Assembly (NCBI GenBank): GCA_039819065.1 | Contig: JBCBSS010000066.1 | Coordinates: forward strand, 1 to 39,686 | From: JBCBSS01 sp039819065 | GTDB taxonomy: Bacteria > Bacteroidota > Bacteroidia > Cytophagales > Cyclobacteriaceae | Reading direction: 5' to 3' | DNA: 39,686 nt | Shown here: positions 1-9,200 of the stretch, one piece after another | Position numbering within the stretch: the stretch's first letter is position 1 | How the letters are laid out: each line of letters begins with the position of its first letter | Translations under genes and position numbers: made by a program | Notes under the pieces: model-generated | What the model saw: only the letters and a program-made list of their open reading frames with translations | The model's database searches: none | What the model was told of the DNA's origin: nothing

Positions 1-11
1 ATTGGCTTAAC

Positions 12-44
12 AGTAACTAGGTTACTTTGAGTAACCTAGTTACT
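12..44. repeat. Perfect 15-bp inverted repeat with 3-nt loop
   Basis: AGTAACTAGGTTACT (12-26) is followed by a TTG loop and its exact reverse complement (30-44). It lies about 95 bp beyond the stop codon of the leftward permease gene. Neither strand has a clear T-tract after the stem, so a classical intrinsic terminator is not supported. It may be an mRNA 3' end structure, a protein-binding palindrome or a small repeat element. Confidence 0.7.
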
Positions 45-138
45 ATCAGTGCTAGATATATCATCAATTGATCATATTACCCATAAGATAATCTAAAACA
101 TCGAATCATTCCATCATCAAATTATCGCATCATCCCAT

Positions 139-2769
139 CTACTCCGTCTTCAACGATTTCACTGGATTGGCCAGTGCCGCTTTGATAGATTGAAAGCTTA
201 CCGTTAACAGGGTGACCAACACTGCTCCTATTACCGTACTAAATAGCACCCAGTAAGGAATATCAATTCTAAAATCTTCCTCATAACTCTGAAGCCAGTA
301 GTCAAGCACGTAATATGCTAGTGGCAATGAGACCAAACAGGCAATTATGACAAGGATGACAAAATCCTTGGATAGCAATCTCCATAAGTTGACAACCGAA
401 GCACCTAATACTTTGCGTATGCCTATTTCTTTGGTGCGCTGACCAGCGACGTAAGAAGACAGGCCAAATAACCCAAGACAACTGATCAAAATAGCTAAAA
501 GGGTAAAGAATGAAGAAAGCTTACCAACACGTTCTTCAGCCCCAAACTTGGCAGCGTAGGATTGGTCGAGGAATTCATAATCAAATGGATCATCGGGTAT
601 GAGACTGCTGTAAACCGCTTCAATTTGCTCCAGCGCTTCTTTCATTTCCGCACCCGCATTTATTCTGATATGGAAACAGCCCATCGGCGATGTGGTATTG
701 AAAATAATTGAAGGGTGGGTTGCTTCAAAAGGTGAACCTTTGATCATATCCTTCACTACGCCCAACACTATAAAGTCCTTGCCATCCATCCAGTTAGGAT
801 TAAAAGTCACTACCTGACCGACGGGGTTTTCTAGCCCCATTATTTCAAGCGCACTTTCATTGATGATGATACCGGCCAAATCACTGGTTTTCTCTCTTGA
901 AAAATCCTCTCCGGCAACAACTTCCCAACCCACAGCCTGTCCATACTCCGGAGATACGAAGATGGTATTAAAAGCAGGGTCTTGGCCGTCTTCTCTACCT
1001 TGCCAGTCAAAACCATGGTTCCAACCTCGTGTACTGGTCAAAGAGTAGTTAGACTGACCTACCGCTGTTACCACACCAGTCTGCATTAATTCACTCTGAA
1101 GAGCCTCATGTTTTTTATCGAATTCAGGAGATCTTGGCCTCAAGGTGATCAAACGCTCTTTGACATACCCTGCCGGCCGTTCTTTGGCCATCTGAATTTG
1201 TAAATACACCACCATAGTGCCAATGACCAAAGAGGTAGACACCGTAAATTGTACCACCACCAAGATCTTACGAGGCAAAGTTCCAGCACGCCCGAGCCTA
1301 AAAACACCTTTCAGTACTTTAATAGGGTTGAATGAAGACAAGAAGAAAGCAGGATAACTACCAGCCAAAAGGGCGGTAATCACAGTAAAACTGAGCAAAC
1401 TGATCCAGAAACTGGGATGGCTCCACAGTATTTCCAGGTCTTTATTAGAGACTTCGTTAAACCAAGGCAATACAAAATGAACGGTAGCAATAGCCATGAT
1501 CATACTAAAAACGGCTATCATTAGTGATTCAGTCAGGAATTGAAGGATAAGTTGGCTTCTCACCGAACCGATCGTTTTGCGTACACCTACTTCTTTGGCC
1601 CGGTTTTCAGAACGCGCTGTACTAAGGTTCATAAAGTTGATACACGCTAACAGCAATACAAAAGCAGCAATTAGGCCATAGAACCAAACGATCTTCATCC
1701 GCCCACTAACAACGGTATGACCGTTTTCAAACTCAGAATTGAGGTGCCACTCACTCATCGGATGCAGAAAAAGGGATGGCTTACCCTTCTTCTTTTTCTC
1801 ATTTATATGAGGTAGCATGGCATCCTTAATTGTAGCTGAAGCCTGCTCAAAGTCCGTGTTTTCTCTTATCTGCGCATAAATGTACATGTTGTAATTATCC
1901 CAAACATTGAGGTGTGCCCAGCCTTCGAGATAGCGATCCAGAGGTGCAAAGTAGGTAGCTTCATTTAGCTCCGAATTATCCGGTAAATCCTCATATACAC
2001 CTGTGACTGTCAAGTCCCATTCCGCATCCATTTTCACCACTTGGTTGACCGGGTTTTCGTTACCAAACAGCTTACGGGCCAGTGATTCAGACAAGAGTAT
2101 GGAATTCATATCGGACAGCCCTTGCCTGGTGCCATGGATCATATTGAGGCTAAACATCTCAGGGCCTTGCGGCTGCATGAAATAACCACCCTCGGTAAAT
2201 TTCTTGTCCCCAACGGCTACCACCCTATATTCGACACGCGCTCGCACCATCGCTACTCTTTCAAAAACGTTATCATAATCTGACTGCAGCAAAGTACCCA
2301 AACCCGTAACATGCGACGTACCAGACTCAACTTCCCCTTGCCATATTTCACTACGATAAACCTTGGCTAATTTATCGTAATGCTCATGATACTTATTAAA
2401 GGTCAATTCATCATGAATCCATAAGCCAATAAGAATGGCAGTGATCATACCCAAGGCAAGGCCTCCTATATTGATGATAGAATACCAGGTATGTTTGGCC
2501 AGATTCCGCCAGCTGATGATTAGATTGTGCTTGATCATATCATATGTATTTAGACGTTTATATCCACTTAAAGCTCGAATAATTCCTGGTCTGAAGAGTA
2601 GCAATACATCGCGCATGAACTTTCTATTCGCTCTCGACTTTCCTTCATCTTCGACACGTTCATAGTACAATTCCATCAAATCACCTTCGATGGGGTCGCG
2701 TAAATTCGGATTGCAAAACCACCGGAAGAACAGCAGAAACAACTTGGGAGGGTTGGATGTGTTTTTCAT
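139..2769 (-). CDS. FtsX/MacB-type ABC transporter permease with N-terminal permease prefix domain
   Basis: This 876-residue inner-membrane protein belongs to the MacB_PCD/FtsX permease family. After the first ~80 residues, which look like the soluble prefix domain found in PadR-linked permeases of Bacteroidota (with the IEGDLMELYYERV-type stretch), comes a first membrane helix. Then there are two repeats of periplasmic domain plus membrane helices, about eight helices in all. The paired motifs RAKEVGVRKTIGS and RTKEIGIRKVLGAS, typical of FtsX cores, are both present. I chose the ATG at 2769 over an upstream TTG at 2790, because the latter would overlap the PadR stop codon. It lies 10 bp after padR, so the two are probably cotranscribed. 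No ATPase is adjacent, so it must pair with an ATPase from elsewhere. The substrate is unknown; lipid, peptide or antibiotic efflux is usual for the family. Confidence 0.9.
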   Translation of the reverse strand: MKNTSNPPKLFLLFFRWFCNPNLRDPIEGDLMELYYERVEDEGKSRANRKFMRDVLLLFRPGIIRALSGYKRLNTYDMIKHNLIISWRNLAKHTWYSIINIGGLALGMITAILIGLWIHDELTFNKYHEHYDKLAKVYRSEIWQGEVESGTSHVTGLGTLLQSDYDNVFERVAMVRARVEYRVVAVGDKKFTEGGYFMQPQGPEMFSLNMIHGTRQGLSDMNSILLSESLARKLFGNENPVNQVVKMDAEWDLTVTGVYEDLPDNSELNEATYFAPLDRYLEGWAHLNVWDNYNMYIYAQIRENTDFEQASATIKDAMLPHINEKKKKGKPSLFLHPMSEWHLNSEFENGHTVVSGRMKIVWFYGLIAAFVLLLACINFMNLSTARSENRAKEVGVRKTIGSVRSQLILQFLTESLMIAVFSMIMAIATVHFVLPWFNEVSNKDLEILWSHPSFWISLLSFTVITALLAGSYPAFFLSSFNPIKVLKGVFRLGRAGTLPRKILVVVQFTVSTSLVIGTMVVYLQIQMAKERPAGYVKERLITLRPRSPEFDKKHEALQSELMQTGVVTAVGQSNYSLTSTRGWNHGFDWQGREDGQDPAFNTIFVSPEYGQAVGWEVVAGEDFSREKTSDLAGIIINESALEIMGLENPVGQVVTFNPNWMDGKDFIVLGVVKDMIKGSPFEATHPSIIFNTTSPMGCFHIRINAGAEMKEALEQIEAVYSSLIPDDPFDYEFLDQSYAAKFGAEERVGKLSSFFTLLAILISCLGLFGLSSYVAGQRTKEIGIRKVLGASVVNLWRLLSKDFVILVIIACLVSLPLAYYVLDYWLQSYEEDFRIDIPYWVLFSTVIGAVLVTLLTVSFQSIKAALANPVKSLKTE

Positions 2770-2779
2770 AGAATGGTGG

Positions 2780-3109
2780 TCAGATGTCAAGGGCTATGTT
2801 TGGAATGGCATTCCAAAGCTCGTTTCGCGTGTTACGCATGTACTCCATAGCAGCCTTGCCATGAGCAGTGATTTTGTAGAATCGTTTGGGTCGACCTGCC
2901 CTTTCCTTGGTTGGCTGACCATCTCTTGAGTTTAAATAGCCTTTATCTTCGAGACGCTTTAGAGCTGTTTGCAATGCACCCACACTCACCTTGCGGTCTA
3001 GTCTTTCTTCAATTTCCTTCTTGATAGACACACCATAAGCTTCATCGTACAACACCCCTACCGTGAGCATCACCACTTCCTCAAATTCACCTAACTGATA
3101 TTTTTTCAT
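2780..3109 (-). CDS. PadR family transcriptional regulator
   Basis: This 109-residue winged-helix protein begins MKKYQLGEFEEVVMLTVG, the usual PadR start. It contains the ALQTALKRLEDKGYL recognition-helix region and the GRPKRFYKITAHG wing. It is the size expected for a short PadR protein, with a C-terminal dimerisation helix. It is the first gene of a leftward operon with the permease. In Bacteroidota this combination is recurrent and PadR is presumed to repress the operon until a ligand binds; the ligand here is unknown. A near-identical direct repeat upstream (3124-3186) may be its operator. Confidence 0.93.
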   Translation of the reverse strand: MKKYQLGEFEEVVMLTVGVLYDEAYGVSIKKEIEERLDRKVSVGALQTALKRLEDKGYLNSRDGQPTKERAGRPKRFYKITAHGKAAMEYMRNTRNELWNAIPNIALDI

Positions 3110-3123
3110 CGACCAATAATTAA

Positions 3124-3186
3124 TTCCTATTTGTAGTATTACGGGTCAATGTAAGGAGGGTTTCAATTATTTCCTAATTGTAGTAA
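3124..3186. promoter_or_regulatory. Candidate PadR operator: two near-identical 16-bp direct repeats
   Basis: TTCCTATTTGTAGTAT (3124-3139) and TTCCTAATTGTAGTAA (3171-3186) differ at two positions and begin 47 bp apart. They lie 15-77 bp upstream of the padR start codon, where an autoregulatory operator would be expected. The TGTAGTA core resembles half-sites bound by winged-helix repressors. Binding by PadR is inference. Confidence 0.4.
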
Positions 3187-3193
3187 AATACAT

Positions 3194-3225
3194 TAAAAAG
3201 GAGGCTGTATCCGATGTATCAGCCT
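3194..3225 (-). terminator. Intrinsic terminator of the LytTR/kinase operon
   Basis: Read on the minus strand just after the response-regulator stop codon, AGGCTG and CAGCCT form a 6-bp stem around a 12-nt loop, followed by CC and a run of five T. Position and T-tract fit a terminator that separates this operon from padR. Confidence 0.5.
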
Positions 3226-3237
3226 TGAGAAGCTTAA

Positions 3238-3966
3238 TCAGGCCTTTAGCACCTTATCCAGATTGTGTTTGTAGACTTTTCCGATGGGTATCTTTTGACC
3301 TTTCAGGTGGATTGTATTGCCTTCTATCACATCTATTTTTTTCACCGATACGATGTAGGATTTATGCACCCTGATGAAAGCATCAGCAGGTAAGCTCGAC
3401 TCAAAGGTCGCCAGTCTCTCCAAGGTCATAACCATCTCATTATCAAGGTGGAACCTCACGTAACTTCCGTAACTTTCCAGGTACAAGATCTGATCGAATC
3501 TCACTTGGTGGATCTTTTTATCGCCTTTCAGAAATAAGGTCTGGTCCGAGGTGCCAGAATCGTCCGAGGTGACTGTTACCGGGCTGGGTTGCGCAATGGT
3601 CGCTTTATCCTGGAGTGCCTTCCAATTCTGCGCTTTATTGATTGCCTTTAGAAACCTTTCCAGGCTAAAAGGCTTTAGCAGGTAATCACATACACTCAAC
3701 TCATAGCTTTCCAGTGCAAATTCCTGATACGCTGTAGTGACGATAACCAATGGAGGATCGGGAAGCGTTCTTAAAAAATCCAGCCCCTTCAATTTGGGCA
3801 TGTTGATGTCAAGGAATATCAAGTCTGCTGAATGACTACTCAAAAATTCTAATGCTTCTAAAGCAGTATGGGAACTGCCTATTATTTGAATGTGCGGCAG
3901 ATTTTCACAATAACGTTTGATCACGTTATGCGCCAGAGGTTCATCGTCTATGATCAGGCAATTCAT
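3238..3966 (-). CDS. LytTR family response regulator
   Basis: This 242-residue two-component regulator has an N-terminal receiver domain with the acidic pair in LIIDDEP, the phospho-acceptor Asp in IFLDINMP and the conserved Lys in LLKPFSLERF. The C-terminal LytTR DNA-binding domain (about residues 140-240) contains the ILYLESYGSYVRFHL and FIRVHKSYIVSVKKI blocks. I chose the ATG at 3966, which gives MNCLIIDDEP; it sits 2 bp after the kinase stop codon, so translation is probably coupled. The kinase gene is upstream in the same operon. Likely targets are its own operon and the divergent ABC transporter, where two LytTR-like sites are present (5084-5116). Confidence 0.94.
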   Translation of the reverse strand: MNCLIIDDEPLAHNVIKRYCENLPHIQIIGSSHTALEALEFLSSHSADLIFLDINMPKLKGLDFLRTLPDPPLVIVTTAYQEFALESYELSVCDYLLKPFSLERFLKAINKAQNWKALQDKATIAQPSPVTVTSDDSGTSDQTLFLKGDKKIHQVRFDQILYLESYGSYVRFHLDNEMVMTLERLATFESSLPADAFIRVHKSYIVSVKKIDVIEGNTIHLKGQKIPIGKVYKHNLDKVLKA

Positions 3967-3968
3967 AC

Positions 3969-5015
3969 TCAATTCGCTTCAATAGTCATTTTTGCTTTGT
4001 ACACCCCCTTTTCGTCGTGCAATTCAAGTTTATGCCGCTCTGGGTAAATCAGGTCTAAACGACGCCTTACGTTTTCCAAACCAAGTTTACCTTCAAAAGT
4101 CCCTTCACCGGAGATTGATTCATGGTTATTCTCAACACAAAATACGAGTTGTTTCCCATCCGTTTTTAGATGCATTCTGATATACGCCTGCTCCGTCATC
4201 TTTTCTATGCCGTGCTTGAAGGCGTTTTCTAGCAGCACAATGAAAAGCATGGGCGCCACTTTCAACTCATCATCTTCGACGGCATGAGTGAAACTAACAT
4301 CTCCCCTTCCCTGAAGCCTGATCTGCTGCAAGCTTATATAATTCTCCAGGTATTTAACCTCATGTCTGATCGCTACTTCAGCCGCTTTGCAGTCGTAAAT
4401 GGTATAACGCATCATTTCCGAAAGCTTGAGGATCACCTCAGGCGTACGCTCTGATTGCTCAAGGGCCAGCGAATATAGATTGTTCAGGGTATTAAAAAAG
4501 AAGTGAGGATTGATCTGGCTTCGTAACATCGAGAGCTCAATGTTGAGGCGATCATTTTCAATGCGTGTAATTTTATTCTGTTGTAAGAACCACTTGTAGG
4601 ATAGGTTGATCAAAGTGGTCATGACCAGCACCAACGCGATAACAAAGACACCCGGTAACGGCCCCTCGTCTGGGTCACTATAGTCGAAGAAAAAATTCTG
4701 ATCCGCCCAGCGCTCCAAATAAAGTGCAATGGGTCCCCAGATCAGCGCAAAAACAACCACGCCAACCACATACCAAACATATCGCTTGCGGTCCAGGAGC
4801 TTGGGAATCAACAAATGCGTATTGAAGTAGATGGTAGGTACCAGCGCAATACCAAAACCAGTAACGGCTTGAAGGAAGATGATAACAAAGCCTTCATCAC
4901 GTTTGTCACCAAAAGCATAAACAAGTGTGGAAATGCTCAGCATAATGGCTAGCCAAACACCGATGTGCTTACCAATAGAAGTGATTGTGGATTTGCGTTC
5001 TGATTTCATGTGCAT
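3969..5015 (-). CDS. LytS/YehU-type sensor histidine kinase
   Basis: This membrane sensor kinase has about four N-terminal membrane helices, a short linker and a His_kinase (PF06580) domain. The phospho-acceptor His lies in INPHFFFNTLNNL, the N-box in LLENAFKHGIE and the glycine box in GKLGLENVRRRL. There is no extracellular sensor domain, so the signal is probably perceived in or at the membrane. I chose the ATG at 5015 (ATG at 5009 is also possible; a GTG at 5045 would add ten residues). It is the first gene of the pair with the LytTR regulator. This kinase family is the usual partner of LytTR regulators in Bacteroidota. Confidence 0.92.
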   Translation of the reverse strand: MHMKSERKSTITSIGKHIGVWLAIMLSISTLVYAFGDKRDEGFVIIFLQAVTGFGIALVPTIYFNTHLLIPKLLDRKRYVWYVVGVVVFALIWGPIALYLERWADQNFFFDYSDPDEGPLPGVFVIALVLVMTTLINLSYKWFLQQNKITRIENDRLNIELSMLRSQINPHFFFNTLNNLYSLALEQSERTPEVILKLSEMMRYTIYDCKAAEVAIRHEVKYLENYISLQQIRLQGRGDVSFTHAVEDDELKVAPMLFIVLLENAFKHGIEKMTEQAYIRMHLKTDGKQLVFCVENNHESISGEGTFEGKLGLENVRRRLDLIYPERHKLELHDEKGVYKAKMTIEAN

Positions 5016-5083
5016 GTAACTGCCTACGATGTTAGCAATAAGCACTCAATTGACCCAAGTTTTTCAACGAAACCTATGTATGG

Positions 5084-5116
5084 ATCAATGAACGTATCGG
5101 AATCATCAATGAACGT
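5084..5116. promoter_or_regulatory. Tandem LytTR-type binding sites between kinase operon and ABC operon
   Basis: ATCAATGAACGT occurs twice, at 5084-5095 and 5105-5116, exactly 21 bp apart (two helical turns). Read on the minus strand the copies give TACGTTCAT and GACGTTCAT. The first matches the published LytTR consensus [TA][AC][CA]GTTN[AG][TG] at all nine positions, the second at eight. Paired direct 9-mers with a 12-bp spacer are the known LytTR arrangement. The sites lie about 70-100 bp upstream of the kinase start and 180 bp upstream of the ABC ATPase, so autoregulation is most likely and control of the transporter possible. Confidence 0.65.
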
Positions 5117-5210
5117 CCTTTGTGTTAGTATCAGTCGGTTTTGTCTGAGAAATCACCAGACTCATTAAAGTAATTTTCACAACCTCTCAATTACGCTTTC
5201 CTTCGAGATG

Positions 5211-5259
5211 AATCCTGATGGAGCGGATTTAAAAGACTTCTTACCGTCTATTCAGGATT
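5211..5259. promoter_or_regulatory. Inverted repeat in the leader of the ABC operon
   Basis: AATCCTGA (5211-5218) and TCAGGATT (5252-5259) form an 8-bp inverted repeat with a 33-nt interval, ending 38 bp before the ABC ATPase start codon. It could be an operator or an mRNA leader hairpin. The arms are short, so chance is not excluded. Confidence 0.25.
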
Positions 5260-5297
5260 AAGTCAATTACTCAAATTTCAATTTAATCAGAAAACAT

Positions 5298-6188
5298 ATG
5301 AAACTGGTAATCAGCGATTTATATAAAACATATACCAATGGCGTACAAGCATTAAAAGGAATCAATCTCAACATTTCCACCGGAATGTTCGGCCTGTTAG
5401 GTCCGAACGGCGCAGGCAAATCTTCACTCATGAGAACGATCGCCACTCTTCAGGAGCCAGACACTGGTAGCATTCACCTGGGTGACATCAATGTATTAAA
5501 GGACAAGCAGACGGTGAGAAGCCTGCTGGGTTATCTACCACAAGAGTTTGGCGTGTATCCCAAGGTAAGTGCCGAGTCGTTACTCAATCATCTGGCTGCG
5601 TTAAAGGGTGTTATCAACCGGAAAGAGAGAAAAGAGCTTGTCGCTTCACTGCTGCATAAAACCAACCTATATGATGCGCGCAAAAAGAACCTGTCTGGTT
5701 ATTCTGGCGGGATGAAACAAAGGTTCGGCATTGCTCAGGCCTTGATTGCCAGCCCCAAACTGATCATCGTGGATGAACCTACCGCTGGTCTTGATCCGGC
5801 AGAGCGCAACAGGTTTCTCAACCTGTTGGCTGAAATCGGTGAAAACACGATCGTCATTTTATCCACTCACATAGTAGAAGATGTAAAAGAGTTGTGTACT
5901 GATATGGCCATCATCAACCAAGGTGAAGTCCTGATGACCAAAGATCCCTATGAGGCGATAGCTGAGATTGAGGACAAGATTTGGGAAAAGCGGGTAGAGA
6001 AAAACGCCCTGGCCGCTCATAAAGCCCGCTATGAAGTGATATCGGAGCGTATGCTTGGAGGACGCCCAATGATACGTGTTTACCATGATGACATGCCATC
6101 TCCGGAATTCAGAAAGACCCATGCTGACCTGGAAGACGTTTATTTCACCTGTATCCACCGAAAGCAGTCCTATCAAAAAGCCAGTTAA
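5298..6188 (+). CDS. ABC transporter ATP-binding protein
   Basis: This 296-residue ATPase has Walker A GPNGAGKSS near residue 36, Q-loop YLPQEFG, signature SGYSGGMKQR, Walker B LIIVDEPTAGLDP and an H-loop in ILSTHIVEDV. These are all the parts needed for ATP hydrolysis. The C-terminal ~80 residues form an accessory region common in CcmA/NatA-like exporters. It is followed after 55 bp by the permease/M1 fusion, its likely membrane partner. The divergent LytTR two-component system suggests regulated export in response to an envelope signal. The transported substrate is unknown. Confidence 0.93.
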   Translation: MKLVISDLYKTYTNGVQALKGINLNISTGMFGLLGPNGAGKSSLMRTIATLQEPDTGSIHLGDINVLKDKQTVRSLLGYLPQEFGVYPKVSAESLLNHLAALKGVINRKERKELVASLLHKTNLYDARKKNLSGYSGGMKQRFGIAQALIASPKLIIVDEPTAGLDPAERNRFLNLLAEIGENTIVILSTHIVEDVKELCTDMAIINQGEVLMTKDPYEAIAEIEDKIWEKRVEKNALAAHKARYEVISERMLGGRPMIRVYHDDMPSPEFRKTHADLEDVYFTCIHRKQSYQKAS

Positions 6189-6243
6189 GGGCCTTTCTCC
6201 CACCATTTACTTTGTTCATTCTATCATACAAAAGTCGACCACT

Positions 6244-9200
6244 ATGAAATGGTTTCAAATATTCAAATTCGAACTGAGTTACAGGCTCAAAAGACCGGTT
6301 ACTTATATTTACTTTATCCTCGTATTTGCCGTAACACTCATCGCACTCTCTTCTAACATACCAGGAAGACTAGGCGCTCAGAATCTGGTTAAATACAATG
6401 CCCCCACCATCATTGCGATCACCATGGCTGTACTATCTATACTGTTCATGGTCATTACCTCGGCCATAATGGGAGTGCCCATTCTAAGGGACAAGGAGCA
6501 CAATATGTCTTCATTGATGTACGTGAATCCCATGCGCCAGATTGACTACCTCGGTGGACGGTTCATAGGATCATTCACCATACTCATTTTCATTTACAGC
6601 GGCTGCCTATTCGGAGCGATCATTAGCCCCTTCGTACCATGGGCCCCCGAGAACATGCAGGCATTCAATGCCTGGCATTACATACACCCGTTTATCACCA
6701 TCATATTAAGTAACCTCTTTTTCACCGGTGCTTTGTTCTTCATGAGTGGAGCACTAAGCAAGAAAACGCTATTTGTTTATACTCAGGGTATTATCATACT
6801 GGCACTCTATGAAATGATGGATGGTATGGCCAACAATGTCGAGACCAAGAGCCTGGTATCACTCATCGACCCTTTGCTCCTGCACGCGGTGTTGATCAAG
6901 ACGGAATACTGGTCTGCTGCTGAGCAGAACACTCAGGTGGTTGCTATGACCGGTCCCATTCTAATCAATAGAATCATTTGGTTTACTGTTGGTGTGTTGT
7001 CTTTAATAGCAACTTACGCCGGTTTCAAATTCAATACAGTTGGCAAGGCCATTTTGAAAAAGAAGGTGAAGAAAACCTCTTCTGCTCATCCGCCTAAAAC
7101 AGTTGGTATCCCCCTTGTGCATCAGGTGATATCTCTTAAAAGCTATGTTTTCAATACGTTGAGGCAAATGTTCTTCTACTATAAGATGGTAGTAAAGGAC
7201 ATCCCGTTTATCGCTATCATGATCACTGCCTCTTCTATACTGGTGCTGCTTTCATTGGATATGGGGCGAGAATTTGGAAACGCACATACCTACGCTACCA
7301 GCTTTACGGTGATAGAAGCCATCGACGGGTTTAATATCTTTTTCATCATCATCCTTATCTTCTATTCTGGAGAGCTCATTTGGAAAGAAAGAAATGTGAA
7401 AGCAAATCTGATTCAGGATGCAGTACCTCTCCCCAATGCTGTGAACCTGGCCGGTAAATTCCTCGCTATGGTAGCTGTACTTGTTACCCTCACGGCATTC
7501 CTTATGCTCTCAGGTATACTTATCCAGTTGGCCCACGGATTCCACCAAATCAATGTGGCACTCTATATCAATAGCTTGTTCATAGATATGTTGTCAAAGC
7601 TGGTGCTTTTCACGGTACTTGCCTTCTTTGTTCAGGTAATGGTTAATCACAAGTTTCTAGGGTTTGCCTTAATGATCCTATTCTTCATGTCCACCTTAGT
7701 TTTGAACACCCTTGGTATAGAACATGGGCTGCTCCATTATGGGCAGAACAACCTGGGTATATATTCTGAAATGAATGGCTTCGGACACTTCTTTGAAGCT
7801 TTCAGTTGGTTCAATATTTATTGGTTCGGTTTGGCTATCGTGCTATTCTCTCTTTCGGTACTTTTTGCGGTGCGAGGCACTGAAGTACTTCTCAAGCTGC
7901 GCATTAAACAGGCAGCAGGAAGAGCATCACGGCCTATTCTAATATTAGGTACCGCAGGGCTGCTCACTTTCGCCCTCTCAGGATGCTATATTTATTATAA
8001 TACCAACGTACTCAATAGCTATGCTACCAGCAATGATCAAAAGCAGTTGCAGGCCAACTATGAGAAGGATTTGAAGCAGTTTCATTATGCTCAACAACCG
8101 CATATCACGGATGTTAATATGTCTGTAGATATCTACCCTCAAACCAGGGACTACGATGCTGAGGGCACCTATATCCTTACCAATCATTCTGATCAAGTCA
8201 TCAGTGAATTGCATCTTAGCTATAACCGTGACTACCGGATTAGTGTAGAAGAGGTGTCCTTCAGCCAGCCGGCCACACTCAAACAAGCCTTCGATCAATA
8301 TCAGTTCTACATATATGCCTTAGAAAGCCCACTTCAGCCTGGTGACACGATGACTATGCATTTTCGTTCGGTCTTTAGAACAGAAGGCTTCGTCTACCGA
8401 GGCTCATCTACCAGAGTTGTTTTCAACGGTACTTTTTTTGACAATGCCCATTTCCCCCTACTCGGGTATGATGTGGATTTCGAGCTGGTTACGGATAATC
8501 AAAGGGCTAAATATGACCTACCTCCTAGGGAACGTATGCTTGACCGCGATGACCCTCGATCGCAACGTACCGAGCTTTTTGGTGGCAACAACATCAATTT
8601 TGAAATAACAGTCAGCACGGATACGAGCCAAATAGCTTTGGCGCCAGGATACCTCCAAAAAGAATGGACAGAAGGTGACAGGAAGCATTTCCATTATGCT
8701 ATGGACGTACCTATGGAACATCAGTACTCAATCATGTCGGCCGATTATGAAGTATTGAGAGACAAGGTATCTATTCCACTGGATAGTGGTACAAAAGAGG
8801 TTGATCTGGAGATTTATTATCACGAAGGTCATGAATACAATGTCCATCGAATGATGAATGCCATGAAGAAGTCCTTGCGTTATTATTCCGAACAATTCAG
8901 CCCCTATCAATATCGCCAAATGCGAATATTGGAGTTCCCGAGATATGGAAAGTTCGCTCAGTCCTTCCCGAACACAGTACCTTTTTCTGAGGGCATTGGC
9001 TTCATGATGAACATTGGGGAAGACGACGTAGATATACCGTTTTTTGTCACAGCGCATGAATTAGGCCACCAATGGTGGGGAGATCAGGTCGTAGGTGCTG
9101 CGGCTAAGGGCATGGGTATGATCATAGAATCCCTTACTCATTATTCAGCCGCTATGGTCACCAGAAGAGAATACGATGAGGAACACTTGCACCAGATCAT

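Noticed and set aside
6076..6243. Upstream extension of the permease/M1 fusion reading frame into the ATPase gene
   Set aside because: The 56 extra residues overlap the ATPase coding sequence in another frame and look random, while the ATG at 6244 begins a normal permease N-terminus.
8728..9057. Several open frames of 60-115 codons antisense to the permease/M1 gene
   Set aside because: They are shadows of a clearly coding long frame and have no family features of their own.
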